Below, one piece after another: positions 16,994 to 27,908 of a stretch of 64,000 nt of DNA. Position numbers and translations under genes: made by a program. The stretch comes from Periweissella fabaria (GTDB lineage: Bacteria; Bacillota; Bacilli; Lactobacillales; Lactobacillaceae). Below the pieces are notes generated by a model that was not told the origin of the DNA, searched no databases, and saw only the letters and a list, made by a program, of their open reading frames with translations. Position 1 is the stretch's first letter, and the number at the start of each line of letters is the position of its first letter. The stretch covers positions 1 through 64,000 of the forward strand of contig NZ_CAKKNS010000001.1 of NCBI RefSeq assembly GCF_918814575.1. The letters run 5' to 3'.

Positions 16994-17974
16994 ATGGCTA
17001 CAATGAGTTATATTCAAGCAATTACAGATGCATTACGAACTCAATTGAAAAATGATGATAAAACATTAGTTTTTGGTGAAGACGTTGGTAAAAACGGTGG
17101 AGTTTTCCGGGCGACTGATGGCTTGCAAGCTGAATTTGGTGAAGACCGGGTCTTTGACACGCCACTTGCTGAATCAGGCATTATTGGTTTGTCAACAGGA
17201 CTTGCTGTTCAAGGCTTCCGCCCTGTTCCAGAAATTCAATTTTTCGGATTTGTCTTTGAAGCCATGGACCAAATTGCTGGTCAACTATCACGGACACGTT
17301 ACCGGACAAACGGTACGGTTAATGTACCCGTAACTATCCGATCACCATTTGGTGGTGGTACCCACACCCCTGAAATGCACGCTGACTCATTGGAAGCAAT
17401 GGTTGCTTCAGTTCCAGGATTACGGGTTGTGACACCATCAAATCCGTATGACGCTAAAGGTTTGTTGATTTCAGCAATCAAGAACAATGACCCGGTTGTT
17501 TTTCTTGAAAACTTGAAGCTATACCGTTCAATGAAAGCTGATGTACCAGAAGGTGAATACGAAGTGCCTTTGGATAAAGCCAATGTTGTTCGTGAAGGAA
17601 CTGATTTGACAATTATTGCTTATTCAGCTGAAGTTAATGAAAGTTTGAAAGTTGCTGATAAGCTAGCAAAAGAAGGTAAGTCAATTGAAGTTGTTGATTT
17701 ACGTTCATTGTCACCAATTGATTTTGAAACACTTGTTAAGTCAGCTGAAAAAACGCACCGCGTACTTGTCGTGCAAGAAGCACAACACCTTGCAGGGGTG
17801 GCTGCAAAGGTTGTTTCTGAAATTTCAGAACGTGCGATTCTTTCTTTGGATGCCCCAATTGGTCGTGTTTCAGCCCCAGATACAATTTACCCATTTGGAT
17901 TAGCTGAAGATGACTGGCTTCCAAATGCTGATGATATCGAAGCAAAAGCACGTGAAATTTTAGAATTTAATTAG
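16994..17974 (+). CDS. pdhB: Pyruvate dehydrogenase E1 component, beta subunit
   Basis: 326 residues of the transketolase-like pyrimidine-binding type. [15 protein letters not shown] near residue 27 contains the glutamate that activates ThDP, and [19 protein letters not shown] and the C-terminal transketolase domain (about 200-320) follow. It forms the alpha2beta2 E1 with PdhA. The RBS AAAGGAGG lies inside the 3' end of pdhA, so the two are translationally linked. Confidence 0.95.
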   Translation: MATMSYIQAITDALRTQLKNDDKTLVFGEDVGKNGGVFRATDGLQAEFGEDRVFDTPLAESGIIGLSTGLAVQGFRPVPEIQFFGFVFEAMDQIAGQLSRTRYRTNGTVNVPVTIRSPFGGGTHTPEMHADSLEAMVASVPGLRVVTPSNPYDAKGLLISAIKNNDPVVFLENLKLYRSMKADVPEGEYEVPLDKANVVREGTDLTIIAYSAEVNESLKVADKLAKEGKSIEVVDLRSLSPIDFETLVKSAEKTHRVLVVQEAQHLAGVAAKVVSEISERAILSLDAPIGRVSAPDTIYPFGLAEDDWLPNADDIEAKAREILEFN

Positions 17975-17986
17975 GAGGCTATCAGA

Positions 17987-19309
17987 ATGGCGTTTGAATT
18001 TAAATTGCCAGAACTTGGTGAAGGTTTACATGAAGGTGAAGTCGCATCTTGGCTTGTCCAAGTCGGTGATCATATTGAAGAAGACGATGGTTTAGTCGAA
18101 ATTCAAAATGATAAATCAGTGGAAGAATTACCATCACCAGTTAGTGGTACAATCAAAGAAATTAAGATTCAAGAAGGTGAAACGGCAACGGTTGGGGATG
18201 TTATTGTGATTATTGACGATGGCTCAGGGGATGCTCCAGCAGCGCCTAAAGCAGCCCCTGTTGAAGCCCAACCAGTTCCAACTCCAGTTGCACCGGTTGA
18301 ACCAGTAAAACCAGTAGATTCAATTCCAACACCAGTAACCCCAACGGCGCCAGCACAAACTGCAAATGTCCGGGTGGCTAAACCTGGTGAAATTATCTTA
18401 GCAATGCCATCAGTACGTCAATTTGCTCGCCAACAAGGTGTTGATATCTCATTGGTACCGGCTACTGGTAAGCATGGTCAAATTTTGAAGGCTGATGTTG
18501 AAGCGTTTGCTGCTGGTGGCCAACCAACAGTAACTCCAACGCCAGTAGCGCCAGTACCTGCAGCTAAACCAGCCGCGCCTAAGCCAACTGTAACTGGTGA
18601 AACAGTGCTTGAAACACGTGAAAAGATGTCGATGACGCGAAAAGCAATTGCTAAGGCGATGGTAACGTCTAAACACACTGCGCCACACGTGACCTTATTT
18701 GACGAAGTTGAAGTAACTGCTTTAATGACAAACCGTAAGAAGTATAAGGCTGTGGCTGCTGAAAAGGACATCAAGTTAACGTTCTTGCCATATATTGTTA
18801 AGGCATTGACAGCGGTATTGAAAGCTTATCCAGTCTTTAATTCATCAATTGATGATGTCGCTGAAGAAATTGTTACAAAACACTATTACAATATTGGAAT
18901 TGCGACTGATACTGATCACGGGCTATATGTACCTAATATTAAAGATGCTGAACGCAAGAACCTTTTTGAAATTGCTAGTGAAATTTCAGAAAATACGGCC
19001 AAAGCTCAAGATGGTAAATTAGGGGCCGCTGATATGCGGAATGGTTCAATTACGATTAGTAATATTGGCTCAATTGGTGGTGGTTGGTTTACACCAGTGA
19101 TTAACTACCCTGAAGTTGCAATCGTTGGAGTGGGTAAGATTGTTAAAGAACCAATTGTTGATGAAAATGGCGAAATTGCTGTCGGCCAAATGTTGAAACT
19201 TTCAATTAGTTTTGACCACCGTTTAATCGATGGTGGGACAGCGCAACGTGCAATGAACTTACTTAAACGTTTATTGCATGATCCAGAATTGTTGTTGATG
19301 GAGGGATAG
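17987..19309 (+). CDS. pdhC: Dihydrolipoamide acetyltransferase, E2 of pyruvate dehydrogenase
   Basis: 440 residues. There is a single lipoyl domain (about 3-77) with the lipoylated lysine in QNDKSVEE (residue 44). A Pro/Ala/Val-rich flexible linker, a peripheral subunit-binding domain ([17 protein letters not shown], about 137-172), a second linker and the acetyltransferase core (about 210-440) with [11 protein letters not shown] near the C-terminus follow. It transfers the acetyl group to CoA and forms the core of the complex. One lipoyl domain is usual for Gram-positives. Confidence 0.95.
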   Translation: MAFEFKLPELGEGLHEGEVASWLVQVGDHIEEDDGLVEIQNDKSVEELPSPVSGTIKEIKIQEGETATVGDVIVIIDDGSGDAPAAPKAAPVEAQPVPTPVAPVEPVKPVDSIPTPVTPTAPAQTANVRVAKPGEIILAMPSVRQFARQQGVDISLVPATGKHGQILKADVEAFAAGGQPTVTPTPVAPVPAAKPAAPKPTVTGETVLETREKMSMTRKAIAKAMVTSKHTAPHVTLFDEVEVTALMTNRKKYKAVAAEKDIKLTFLPYIVKALTAVLKAYPVFNSSIDDVAEEIVTKHYYNIGIATDTDHGLYVPNIKDAERKNLFEIASEISENTAKAQDGKLGAADMRNGSITISNIGSIGGGWFTPVINYPEVAIVGVGKIVKEPIVDENGEIAVGQMLKLSISFDHRLIDGGTAQRAMNLLKRLLHDPELLLMEG

Positions 19310-19313
19310 TAGA

Positions 19314-20726
19314 ATGGTCGTAGGAGATTTTGCAGAAGAACGGCAAACGATTATTGTCGGTGCTGGCCCTGGGGGGTATGTTGCTGCAATTCGGGCAGCT
19401 GAACTCGGTCAGAAGGTAATGATTGTTGAGCGTGAACATATTGGTGGGGTGTGCTTAAATGTTGGTTGTATTCCATCAAAAGCGCTGATTAGTGCAGGTC
19501 ACCGCTATCAACTTGCTCAAAGTGAAATGTTTGGGGTTGCATTGGGGGATGCAACGCTTGACTTTGCTAAGACCCAAGATTGGAAGCAAAATGAAGTTAT
19601 CAATCGTTTGACTGGTGGCGTTGAAATGCTCTTAAAGAAGCATAAGGTTGAAATTGTACGTGGTGAAGTATACATGCACGATGATCACACACTCCGGGTG
19701 CTTAGTGAAACTAGCGAAACAGCCGCCCAAACATATAAGTTTGAAAACTTAATTTTAGCGACTGGCTCACGACCAATTGAAATTCCAAACTTCAAGTTTA
19801 AAGGGCGCGTACTTGACTCTACCGGCGCTTTAGCATTACCTGAAGTCCCTAAGGAATTAGTAGTCATTGGTGGTGGTTACATTGGAGCTGAATTGGCGGG
19901 TGCTTATGCTAACCTTGGCGCTCATGTTACGATTCTAGAAGGTTCACCAGCCATTTTACCTAATTTCGAAAAAGACATGGTTGATGTCGTCAAGAAAGAA
20001 TTGAAAGCAAAAGGGATTGATATTCATACTAAGGCCCTTGCTAAAAATGCTGTTCAAACTGATGACCATGTGGCTGTTACTTATGAAATTGATGGTAAGG
20101 AAGAAACTATCAATGCTGATTATTGTTTAGTAACGGTTGGTCGCCGCCCAAATACTGATAACATGGGTCTTGAATACACGGGTGTCAAAATTGGTGAAAA
20201 GGGCTTGTTAGAAGTTGATAATCAAGGGCGCACAACTGTGCCGAATATCTATGCAATTGGTGATATTGTACCAGGAGCAGCTTTAGCTCATAAAGCATTC
20301 TTTGAAGCCAAAGTAGCCGCATCTGCTATTAGTGGCGACACAGCCGCAGCAGTAGATTATCTCGGAATTCCGGCGGTGTGTTTCACTGATCCAGAATTAG
20401 CAACGGTTGGTTTAACCGTTGCTGAAGCTAAGGATAAAGGTCTCAAGGCGAAAGGGTACAAATTCCCATTTGCTGGCAATGGCCGGGCGATGACTTTAGG
20501 ACAACCGGAAGGATTTGTGCGCATTGTCACTGATGACCAAGGAACGGTACTTGGTGGTCAAATTGTTGGACCAGGAGCTTCTGATTTAATTGCTGAGTTA
20601 ACACTTGCTGTTAATAGTGCAATGAATATTGAAGATGTTGCTTTGACGATTCATGCCCACCCAACATTAGCAGAAGTTATTGGTGAAGCTGCTGATGCGG
20701 CGATTGGGTTCCCAACCCACATGTAA
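19314..20726 (+). CDS. pdhD: Dihydrolipoamide dehydrogenase, E3 of pyruvate dehydrogenase
   Basis: 470 residues. FAD-binding [18 protein letters not shown] lies at the N-terminus and the redox-active disulfide is in [13 protein letters not shown] (about residues 44-56). NAD-binding [12 protein letters not shown] (about 183) and the interface HAHPTLAE motif with the catalytic His (about 446) follow. It reoxidises the E2 dihydrolipoyl group with NAD+. It is the last gene of the operon and is followed by a strong terminator. Confidence 0.95.
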   Translation: MVVGDFAEERQTIIVGAGPGGYVAAIRAAELGQKVMIVEREHIGGVCLNVGCIPSKALISAGHRYQLAQSEMFGVALGDATLDFAKTQDWKQNEVINRLTGGVEMLLKKHKVEIVRGEVYMHDDHTLRVLSETSETAAQTYKFENLILATGSRPIEIPNFKFKGRVLDSTGALALPEVPKELVVIGGGYIGAELAGAYANLGAHVTILEGSPAILPNFEKDMVDVVKKELKAKGIDIHTKALAKNAVQTDDHVAVTYEIDGKEETINADYCLVTVGRRPNTDNMGLEYTGVKIGEKGLLEVDNQGRTTVPNIYAIGDIVPGAALAHKAFFEAKVAASAISGDTAAAVDYLGIPAVCFTDPELATVGLTVAEAKDKGLKAKGYKFPFAGNGRAMTLGQPEGFVRIVTDDQGTVLGGQIVGPGASDLIAELTLAVNSAMNIEDVALTIHAHPTLAEVIGEAADAAIGFPTHM

Positions 20727-20737
20727 TTAATGTTAAT

Positions 20738-20775
20738 AAAAAAGTCGCAAACCCAACTGTTTGCGACTTTTTTTA
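20738..20775 (+). terminator. Terminator of the pdh operon
   Basis: AAAAAGTCGCAAAC and GTTTGCGACTTTTT pair and a T run follows. Confidence 0.93.
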
Positions 20776-20894
20776 TTTGGTATTTTTATCTAAAAACGAA
20801 CAATTTAATATATTAAAAACATTTTAGTTCAGATATTTTGATTTACCGGTTGACATTTCAATAGTGAGGCTCTAATATAATAAACATCAAGTTA

Positions 20895-21105
20895 TACATC
20901 GGGGAAGAAAGAGCGATTGTAATTAATATTAACGACAGAGAGCTTATGGTAGTGGAAAGTAAGTGTTAATGGATTATAATTGGGAGCTTTTGGAGATGAG
21001 GACTTAACACGTAATTAAGTTGCTCAGCATGCTGAGAATTAGGGTGGAACCGCGTTAATTTAACGTCCCTATGTCAAATTTAATTTGGCATGGGGACTTT
21101 TTTTG
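20895..21105 (+). ncRNA. T-box leader, probably glycine-specific, upstream of the CycA-like permease
   Basis: The T-box core AGGGTGGAACCGCG lies at 21041-21054, followed by a terminator (GTCCCTATG/CATGGGGAC plus T run, 21065-21104). The 5' part GAAAGAGCGA and the shape of stem I match the glyQ T-box at 30508-30702. Aligning their specifier loops places GGA (Gly) at 20983-20985, just before CTTTT. The specifier reading is an inference; T-box identity is secure. A promoter probably lies near 20850-20880 (TTGACA, TAATAT). Confidence 0.85.
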
Positions 21106-21129
21106 TCCTCATGCAAGTGAGGTGGAATT

Positions 21130-22506
21130 ATGCAACAAGAAACAAACGAACTAGCACGGGCGTTAACACCACGACATATCCAAATGATTGCGATTGGTGG
21201 TGCTATTGGAACGGGGTTATTCCTCGGATCGGGGACGGCGATTAAAGCCGCTGGGCCATCAATTGTGTTGGCCTACATTGTTACCGGGATTTTTTGTTAT
21301 TTGATGATGCGCGCCATTGGTGAACTTTTATTATCAAATGTCAAAATTCGGTCATTTATTGATTTTGTTCGGATATACTTAGGACCTCGTTGGGAATTTG
21401 TAACTGGATGGACATATTGGTTATGTTGGACCAGTCTAGCAATGGCTGATTTAACGGCGAGTGGTATCTATCTTCGGTATTGGTTTCCGACCTTGCCACA
21501 ATGGATCACCCCATTAATTGTTATTATTGCTTTGTTAGCGATTAATTTGATGAATGTTGGTTGGTTTGGTGAAATGGAATCAGCGTTTGCTGGAATCAAG
21601 GTAATTGCAATTTTAGCCTTAATTATTGTTGGGGCAATTATGATTTTTACTGGTTTTCAATCAGGTGATAATGTGGCATCATTTGCCAACTTATATCAAC
21701 ATGGGGGCTTCTTTGCTACCGGTCTTAGTGGTTTCTTATTAGCATTTCCATTAGTGATTTTTGCCTTTACCGGGATTGAAATGGTCGGATTAACTGCGGG
21801 TGAGACAGAAAATCCAGAGGTTGATTTACCTAAAGCGATTAATGCTGTTCCCATCCGGATTGGCTTATTCTATGTTGGCGCGGTATTAGTTATCATGTCA
21901 ATTTATCCGTGGAACTCATTGAGTGGGGCACAAAGTCCATTTGTTCAAGTGTTTGCGGGTATTGGGATTAAAGCGGCTGCTGGAATCGTTAACTTTGTTG
22001 TCTTAACGTCAGCAATGTCAGCAGCGAATAGTGCCATTTTTAGCACTAGTCGGACAATGTATGTTATGGCTGAAAATAATCATGCCCCTAAATGGTTTGC
22101 TAAGTTAAGCAAGCGCCAAGTACCAGTTAATGCATTAGTTACATCAGCAATCTTTTTATTATCAATTGTATTATTGAATTATTTTGTACCTAGTCAGATT
22201 TTTGTTATTATTTCTGGGGTAGCAACGATTAGCTTTATTTTTGTTTGGTTGATTTTGTTAATTACGCATTTGAAGTATCGTCGCGTGACTAAGAAGTTAG
22301 CAACTTATCAAATGCCAGGATTTCCAATTCTGAATTATTTAACAATTGCGTTTTTTGTCGGTGTATTGGGAATTTTATTATGCCAACCTGATACGCGCAT
22401 TTCAGTTATTGGAACGGTAATTTTTGTTGCTGTGCTATTATTTGTTTATCGTTTAATGAATAAAAAGGCCGTTGTGAAATCGACCAACAATCTCGAAGCA
22501 AAATAA
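21130..22506 (+). CDS. Amino acid permease, CycA-like (glycine/D-alanine/D-serine type)
   Basis: 458 residues, 12 predicted transmembrane helices, AAT family of the APC superfamily. The N-terminus LTPRHIQMIAIGGAIGTGLFLGSG, then AMADLTAS in the third helix region and FAFTGIEMVGLTAGET, are close to CycA of enteric bacteria. It should be a proton-driven symporter of small neutral amino acids. The T-box that appears to read a glycine codon supports glycine as a substrate. RBS GAGGTGG at 21118-21124. Confidence 0.8.
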   Translation: MQQETNELARALTPRHIQMIAIGGAIGTGLFLGSGTAIKAAGPSIVLAYIVTGIFCYLMMRAIGELLLSNVKIRSFIDFVRIYLGPRWEFVTGWTYWLCWTSLAMADLTASGIYLRYWFPTLPQWITPLIVIIALLAINLMNVGWFGEMESAFAGIKVIAILALIIVGAIMIFTGFQSGDNVASFANLYQHGGFFATGLSGFLLAFPLVIFAFTGIEMVGLTAGETENPEVDLPKAINAVPIRIGLFYVGAVLVIMSIYPWNSLSGAQSPFVQVFAGIGIKAAAGIVNFVVLTSAMSAANSAIFSTSRTMYVMAENNHAPKWFAKLSKRQVPVNALVTSAIFLLSIVLLNYFVPSQIFVIISGVATISFIFVWLILLITHLKYRRVTKKLATYQMPGFPILNYLTIAFFVGVLGILLCQPDTRISVIGTVIFVAVLLFVYRLMNKKAVVKSTNNLEAK

Positions 22507-22580
22507 GCACTTAATGGATTATTCTTGTATATTATCAAGTTTAATGCTAATATAAAGGGTGTTCAAATATAACTCTTAAT

Positions 22581-22618
22581 TGAGTGGGCAAATTAAATTT
22601 TGCCCGCTCATTTTTTTA
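22581..22618 (+). terminator. Terminator after the CycA-like permease
   Basis: TGAGTGGGCAAA and TTTGCCCGCTCA pair and seven T residues follow. Confidence 0.9.
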
Positions 22619-22662
22619 AATAAATTTGATAGCAATTCAAAGCATTGAAGGAGGGATAGTTC

Positions 22663-23139
22663 GTGGCTAATGACGTTGTCGAAAAAATCACCGAATTGGT
22701 AACCCCAATTATTACTGCAAAGGGCTTCTCTTTATGGGACGTTGAGTTTGTAAAGGAAGGCCGTGATATGTTTTTACGGATCTTCATTGATAAGCCTGGC
22801 GGAATTACGATGGATGACATTGTACTAGCAACTAATGAGATTAGTGAAATGTTGGATGTGGTTGATCCAGATCCAATTCCCCAAGCATATATGTTAGAAA
22901 TCTCATCACCCGGAGCTGAACGACCATTAAAGACCCCTGAAGATCTCGAATGGGCCCAAGGTCAATATGTGCACGTTTCACTCTATCAAAAACTAGATGG
23001 TGTTAAGGATTATGAAGGGGATTTAGTAGCAGTTACTGATGACGCTTTAACTTTGAACTATCTTGATAAAACGCGTAAGAAGAGTGTCGAGATTCCACGT
23101 GACATGATTGCAAAAGCGCGTTTAGCAATTAAATTTTAA
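22663..23139 (+). CDS. rimP: Ribosome maturation factor RimP
   Basis: 158 residues; GTG start with RBS AAGGAGGG at 22648-22655. The N-terminal domain contains LWDVEFVKEGRDMFLRIFIDKPGGITMDD and YMLEISSPGAERPL, and the C-terminal part is an SH3-like domain. It assists assembly of the 30S subunit. It opens the conserved rimP-nusA-ylxR-ylxQ-infB-rbfA operon. Its promoter is not obvious; transcription may pass the upstream terminator or begin near 22620-22640. Confidence 0.94.
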   Translation: MANDVVEKITELVTPIITAKGFSLWDVEFVKEGRDMFLRIFIDKPGGITMDDIVLATNEISEMLDVVDPDPIPQAYMLEISSPGAERPLKTPEDLEWAQGQYVHVSLYQKLDGVKDYEGDLVAVTDDALTLNYLDKTRKKSVEIPRDMIAKARLAIKF

Positions 23140-23166
23140 TGTAGAAAATACGGAAGGTAAAAAATC

Positions 23167-24339
23167 ATGAGTAAAGAATTACTTGCAGCTCTTGATGCCC
23201 TTGAAGAAGAAAAAGGCGTAAAAAAAGCAATCGTAATCGAATCATTGGAAGCTGCTCTCGAAGCAGCCTACAAGCGTAACTATGACCAAGCCCAAAATGT
23301 TGAAGTGAGCTTTGATCAAAAGAAAGGTGATATCAGTGTTATCGCCGTTAAAGAAGTTGTTGAAGACGAAGAATTTTGGGATGAAAATACGCAAGTTTCT
23401 TTAAAGGAAGCTTTGGAAATGAATCGGGCGTATGAAGTTGGCGACGAAATTCGTTTCAAGGTTACTCCAAAAGACTTTGGTCGTATTGCTGCGCAAACAG
23501 CGAAACAAGTAATCATCCAACGTGTTCGTGAAGCTGAACGTGCAATTGTGTACGATAAGTTTGCACAATACGAAAACGAAATTATTAGTGGTGAAGTTGA
23601 ACGTCAAGATATGCGTTATCTCTTTGTTACCTTACCAGGTAACCAAGAAGCAGTAATGACTAAACAAGACCAAATGCCAAATGAAAGTTACCAAATGCAC
23701 GATCGGATTAAAGTGTTAGTTTCAAAAGTTGAAAATAACGCCAAGGGCCCACAAGTGTTTGTTTCACGGACGCATGCTGATTTAGTTAAGCGTTTATTTG
23801 AACAAGAAGTACCCGAAGTATATGATGGTACTGTTGAAATCAAGAGTATTGCACGTGAAGCTGGTGATCGGAGTAAGATTGCGGTTAAATCAAACAATCC
23901 AGATTTAGATCCAGTTGGTACAATGGTTGGTCAACGTGGTGCCCGGGTCCAAGCAGTTGTTAATGAATTATCTGGTGAAAATATGGATATTGTTGAATGG
24001 TCAGAAGATCCGGCAACATTTATCATCAACGCTTTGAACCCAGCCGAAGTCTTAAATGTAATTGTTGATCCATTAAACGAACGCGCCGTAACGGTGATTG
24101 TGCCTGACAATCAATTGTCATTAGCAATTGGTAAGCGTGGTCAAAATGCCCGTCTAGCAGCCCGTTTGACAAACTTCAAGATTGACATTAAGCCTGAATC
24201 TGAAGCCGAAAACTTCTATGCAGAACACGAAGCAAAGGTTGCCCAAGCGGCCAATGCACCACAAGAAACTGCTGAAGTTGTCGCTGAACCAGAAGGTGTT
24301 GATGCAGATTTTGCTAGTGATTTATTTGATGCTGAATAA
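23167..24339 (+). CDS. nusA: Transcription termination/antitermination factor NusA
   Basis: 390 residues. The N-terminal RNA-polymerase-binding domain (about 1-125) is followed by S1 (about 135-200) and two KH domains (about 205-350), with GTMVGQRGARVQAV and LAIGKRGQNARLAARL as the KH GxxG loops. A short acidic tail follows, without the AR repeats of Proteobacteria. It modulates pausing, termination and hairpin formation. The start has RBS GGAAGG. Confidence 0.95.
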   Translation: MSKELLAALDALEEEKGVKKAIVIESLEAALEAAYKRNYDQAQNVEVSFDQKKGDISVIAVKEVVEDEEFWDENTQVSLKEALEMNRAYEVGDEIRFKVTPKDFGRIAAQTAKQVIIQRVREAERAIVYDKFAQYENEIISGEVERQDMRYLFVTLPGNQEAVMTKQDQMPNESYQMHDRIKVLVSKVENNAKGPQVFVSRTHADLVKRLFEQEVPEVYDGTVEIKSIAREAGDRSKIAVKSNNPDLDPVGTMVGQRGARVQAVVNELSGENMDIVEWSEDPATFIINALNPAEVLNVIVDPLNERAVTVIVPDNQLSLAIGKRGQNARLAARLTNFKIDIKPESEAENFYAEHEAKVAQAANAPQETAEVVAEPEGVDADFASDLFDAE

Positions 24340-24374
24340 ACGTTAAGTTAAAGTGAAAGAGGAGGAAAAGAACA

Positions 24375-24674
24375 GTGAAACCTCGGAAAATTCCAATGCG
24401 TAAAGATGTTGTCACCGGCGAAATGTTCCCTAAAAAGGACTTAGTGCGGGTTGTTAAAGACAATGAAGGTAACATAAGTATTGATGCGACTGGTAAAGCG
24501 AATGGTCGCGGTGCTTACATCGGATTAGATGTAGCAATTGCCCAACAAGCATTCAAAAAACGAATTCTTGATAAGGCTTTAGGGATTGAGATTAATGATG
24601 CTTTTTATGAAGAATTAATTGCGTATGTTGATCATCAACAAGCACGAAAGGAATTGTTTGGCGATGCCAAGTAA
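24375..24674 (+). CDS. ylxR: YlxR/RnpM family RNA-binding protein
   Basis: 99 residues; GTG start with RBS GAGGAGGAAAAG. KPRKIPMRKDVVTGEMFPKKDLVRVV and the motif NGRGAYIGLD are typical of the YlxR fold; the usual CxxC-like signature is replaced by RKD in this N-terminus. In B. subtilis the homologue modulates RNase P. It overlaps ylxQ by 11 bases. Confidence 0.92.
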   Translation: MKPRKIPMRKDVVTGEMFPKKDLVRVVKDNEGNISIDATGKANGRGAYIGLDVAIAQQAFKKRILDKALGIEINDAFYEELIAYVDHQQARKELFGDAK

Positions 24675-24984
24675 TGCAACAAAAGTTTTACAATTATTAG
24701 GTCTTGCACGCCGCGCTGGCGCATTGATTACTGGTGAAGAAATGGTTTTAAAGGCTATTCGTAACCAGAAAGCTCGGTTAGTATTAATCGCAAGTGATAC
24801 TGGTAAAAGTACATTTAAGAAAATTACTGATAAAGCAAGTTATTATCATGTTGCAGTCATTGCCGATTACGATCGTGCGACTTTAAGTGATGCAACTGGA
24901 ATGGCTCGATCAATTTATGCCATCGATAATGCAGGATTCGCAAAGAAGATAAAGGAAGTTAACAATACAGAAAAAGGAGAGTGA
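24664..24984 (+). CDS. ylxQ: L7Ae-family ribosomal protein YlxQ
   Basis: 106 residues from the ATG at 24664, which has RBS AAAGGA in the ylxR end. The longer ORF from 24619 would run inside ylxR and is not supported. [19 protein letters not shown] and [15 protein letters not shown] show the L7Ae/L30e fold. It probably binds K-turn RNA. Its position between ylxR and infB is conserved in Firmicutes. Confidence 0.9.
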   Translation: MPSNATKVLQLLGLARRAGALITGEEMVLKAIRNQKARLVLIASDTGKSTFKKITDKASYYHVAVIADYDRATLSDATGMARSIYAIDNAGFAKKIKEVNNTEKGE

Positions 24985-24991
24985 GCAATAT

Positions 24992-27268
24992 ATGGCAAAA
25001 CGGATCTATGAATTAGCTAAGGAACTTAATGTCTCATCAAAGGACATGGTAAATGCTGCTGAAACTAAAGGTTTTAGCGTTAAAAACCATATGTCAACGA
25101 TGGGTGCCAATGAAGAACGTTACTTACGTGAGTATTTTAGTAACAAAGGAGGCGCTAAACAAAATGCGTCTACTAAGCAAGCACAGCCTGCTAAACAAAA
25201 TACCACTAAGCAAGTAACTTCAAAGCCTACGCAAAAGTCAGCCGACCGACCTGCAAAAGCCGCCCCAAAGCGTAATGTTAATGTAACGGATAATATGGAC
25301 ACAAAATCAACGAATGAAAGCCGCCCAAGTCGCGGTAACAATAATAACAATAGTAATAACAATCGTAGTAACAACCGTGGTGGTCGTAGCGATTGGAACA
25401 AAAATGGTGGTAACAACCGTAACAACCGCCATGGTAAGAAGGGCAAGCGTAACTTTAACAGTAACAATGGCCCTGCCAAAGTATTACCACAACGTAAAGA
25501 TCAACCACTTCCAGATGTATTAGTTTACTCAGTTGGAATGAACGTACAAGATATTGCGAAGTTAATTCACCGTGATACTGCTGAAATCATCAAGAAGTTA
25601 TTCATGCTTGGGGTAATGGTTAACCAAAACCAAAGCTTGGATGCTGAAACTATTGAAATTTTGGCTGCGGACTATGGTATCACTGCTGAAGAAAAAATTG
25701 AAGTTGACGTGGCTGATACTGATAAGTTCTTCAAGGAAGCCCAAAACAATACTGAAAACTCCACTCCACGGCCACCAGTAGTTACTATCATGGGACACGT
25801 TGACCACGGTAAAACAACTTTACTTGACTACCTCCGTAACTCACACGTTACTGACGGTGAAGCTGGTGGAATCACACAACACATCGGTGCATACCAAGTT
25901 AAAGCTGATGACCGGATCATTACGTTCCTTGACACTCCTGGACACGCGGCCTTTACTGCCATGCGTGCACGTGGAGCTGATGTGACTGATATTACAATCT
26001 TAGTTGTGGCAGCTGATGATGGTGTTATGCCACAAACAATCGAAGCTATCAACCACGCCAAAGCAGCCAAGACACCAATTATCGTGGCGGTTAACAAGAT
26101 TGATAAGCCAGGTGCTAACCCTGAAAACGTAATGAATCAATTGATGCAATATGAATTGATTCCAGAAGAATTCGGTGGTGACACAATCTTTGTTAAGATT
26201 TCAGCTAAGTTTGGTCAAAATGTTGACGAATTGCTTGAAATGATCTTGCTTCAATCAGATGTGCTTGAACTTACAGCTAACCCTAAACAAAATGGGGCTG
26301 GTTCAGTTATTGAAGCACGTCTTGATAAGGGTCGTGGACCAGTTGCTACTTTACTTGTACAACAAGGTACATTGCGTGTTGGTGACCCAATCGTTGTGGG
26401 TAACACATACGGACGTGTACGGACGATGACTAATGATCGTGGTCGTCGTATTAAGGAAGCTGGTCCATCAACACCAGTTGAAATTACTGGTTTGAATGAT
26501 GTGCCTGATTCAGGTGACTTATTCATTGTCTTTGATGATGAAAAAACAGCGCGTGCCGCTGGTGAAGAACGTGCTAAGCGTGCTTTATTAGCTAACCGTC
26601 ACCGTAATAATGTGGTTTCTGTGTCAGACTTGTTTAGCAAGATGGCAGATAAAGAAATCAAATCAGTACCTGTTATCATTAAGGCCGATGTACAAGGTTC
26701 TGTTGAAGCCTTAGCCGGATCATTCCGTAAGATTGATGTTGACGGTGTTAAGGTTGATATTGTGCACACTGCCGTTGGTGCGATTAACGAATCAGATATT
26801 ACGTTGGCTGAAGCTTCAGGTGCGATTATTATTGGATTTAACGTTCGCCCAACACCACAAGCTCGTCAACAAGCGGATTCAGAAGAAGTTGATATCCGTC
26901 TCCACAACATTATCTATAACGCAATTGATGAAATTGAAGCAGCAATGAAGGGTCAACTTGAACCTGAATTTGAAGAAAAAATCATTGGTAACGTTGAAAT
27001 CCGTGAATTATTCAAGGTTTCTAAGGTCGGCACAATTGTCGGTGGTATGGTTATGAGTGGTGTGATTAAACGTGATTCAAGTATTCGTTTAATCCGTGAC
27101 AGTGTCGTAATTTACGAAGGTACATTAGGCTCATTGAAGCGCTTTAAGGACGATGTTAAGGAAGTTAAGAAGGGTTACGACCTTGGTTTAACAATCGAAA
27201 ACTACAACGATGAAAAGATCGGTGATATTATCGAAGTCTTTGAAATGGTTGAAGTACCACGTGCCTAA
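24992..27268 (+). CDS. infB: Translation initiation factor IF-2
   Basis: 758 residues. The IF2-N domain (about 1-52) is followed by a low-complexity linker rich in Asn, Arg, Gly and Lys (about 55-160) and a second IF2-N domain. The G domain has [12 protein letters not shown] (about 266), DTPGHAAF and NKIDKPG. Domains II, III and IV follow. It brings initiator tRNA to the 30S subunit. The Asn-rich linker produces a long Leu-rich antisense ORF that is not a gene. Confidence 0.96.
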   Translation: MAKRIYELAKELNVSSKDMVNAAETKGFSVKNHMSTMGANEERYLREYFSNKGGAKQNASTKQAQPAKQNTTKQVTSKPTQKSADRPAKAAPKRNVNVTDNMDTKSTNESRPSRGNNNNNSNNNRSNNRGGRSDWNKNGGNNRNNRHGKKGKRNFNSNNGPAKVLPQRKDQPLPDVLVYSVGMNVQDIAKLIHRDTAEIIKKLFMLGVMVNQNQSLDAETIEILAADYGITAEEKIEVDVADTDKFFKEAQNNTENSTPRPPVVTIMGHVDHGKTTLLDYLRNSHVTDGEAGGITQHIGAYQVKADDRIITFLDTPGHAAFTAMRARGADVTDITILVVAADDGVMPQTIEAINHAKAAKTPIIVAVNKIDKPGANPENVMNQLMQYELIPEEFGGDTIFVKISAKFGQNVDELLEMILLQSDVLELTANPKQNGAGSVIEARLDKGRGPVATLLVQQGTLRVGDPIVVGNTYGRVRTMTNDRGRRIKEAGPSTPVEITGLNDVPDSGDLFIVFDDEKTARAAGEERAKRALLANRHRNNVVSVSDLFSKMADKEIKSVPVIIKADVQGSVEALAGSFRKIDVDGVKVDIVHTAVGAINESDITLAEASGAIIIGFNVRPTPQARQQADSEEVDIRLHNIIYNAIDEIEAAMKGQLEPEFEEKIIGNVEIRELFKVSKVGTIVGGMVMSGVIKRDSSIRLIRDSVVIYEGTLGSLKRFKDDVKEVKKGYDLGLTIENYNDEKIGDIIEVFEMVEVPRA

Positions 27269-27318
27269 TTACGTTGAGCGTAATCGCTTTTGATTATTAA
27301 TAGTAAAGGAGATTGCAT

Positions 27319-27672
27319 ATGCCACAAGGACATTATCGAGTAGGTCGTTTATCACAAGAAGTACAACGTGAAGTAAACGATATTTTATTAAAACGCGTCC
27401 GTGACCCACGAGTTCAAGACGTGACTGTTACTGGTGTTGAAGTTACTGGTGACTTACAACAAGCCACGGTTTATTACAGTATCTATTCAGATTTAGCATC
27501 TGATGGTAAAAAAGCGCAAGCTGGTCTTGAAGCATCAACTGGTTTAATTCGGCGTGAGTTAGGTGCTCGTTTGAGTACTTACAAAATTCCAGAATTATTC
27601 TTTGAACGTGATAAGTCAGTTCAATATGGTGATCATATTGAAGCGTTATTACGAGGATTAAACAAGGACTAA
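27319..27672 (+). CDS. rbfA: Ribosome-binding factor A
   Basis: 117 residues from the ATG at 27319, with RBS AAAGGAG at 27305-27311; a TTG at 27313 is less likely. The KH-like fold is shown by YRVGRLSQEVQREVNDILL, VTVTGVEVTGDLQQATVYYS and PELFFERDKS. It acts in late 30S maturation and cold adaptation. It is the last gene of the operon. Confidence 0.93.
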   Translation: MPQGHYRVGRLSQEVQREVNDILLKRVRDPRVQDVTVTGVEVTGDLQQATVYYSIYSDLASDGKKAQAGLEASTGLIRRELGARLSTYKIPELFFERDKSVQYGDHIEALLRGLNKD

Positions 27673-27713
27673 GAAACATGTTCTAAACGTCCGGTATGTT
27701 AGTAAAAACCAAT

Positions 27714-27750
27714 AAAGAGCCTTGAAAATTAATTTTTTCAAGGCTCTTTG
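27714..27750 (+). terminator. Terminator of the rimP-rbfA operon
   Basis: AAAGAGCCTTGAAAA and TTTTTCAAGGCTCTTT form a long stem. The T tail is short. Confidence 0.88.
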
Positions 27751-27780
27751 TGTGTGATAGATTACTGCTAAAATAGTGAT

Positions 27781-27848
27781 TTACCAAGTAGAAGGCTACT
27801 AATCGAATTGGTAGGTGGGTACTAAAAAGGAAGTTAACTTCTTTTTTT
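27781..27848 (+). ncRNA. Putative small structured RNA with its own terminator, upstream of truB
   Basis: Between the rbfA terminator and the truB promoter lies a nested hairpin. TACCAA (27782-27787) pairs with TTGGTA (27808-27813) and AGTAG (27787-27791) with CTACT (27796-27800). A terminator-like hairpin, GGAAG/CTTCT with loop TTAA and a T run (27825-27848), follows. A weak promoter (TTTGTG, 16 bp, TAAAAT at 27769-27774) would start at about 27781. No RNA family is recognised. Confidence 0.4.
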
Positions 27849-27908
27849 ATTTTTCTAACAAAGTACGCTATACTTAATAGCGAATGTTTTAAAAAGTGAG
27901 GAAAAATT

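Noticed and set aside
25120-25479. Leu-rich 119-residue ORF on the minus strand
   Set aside because: It is the antisense of the Asn/Arg-rich linker of infB; low complexity and no RBS.
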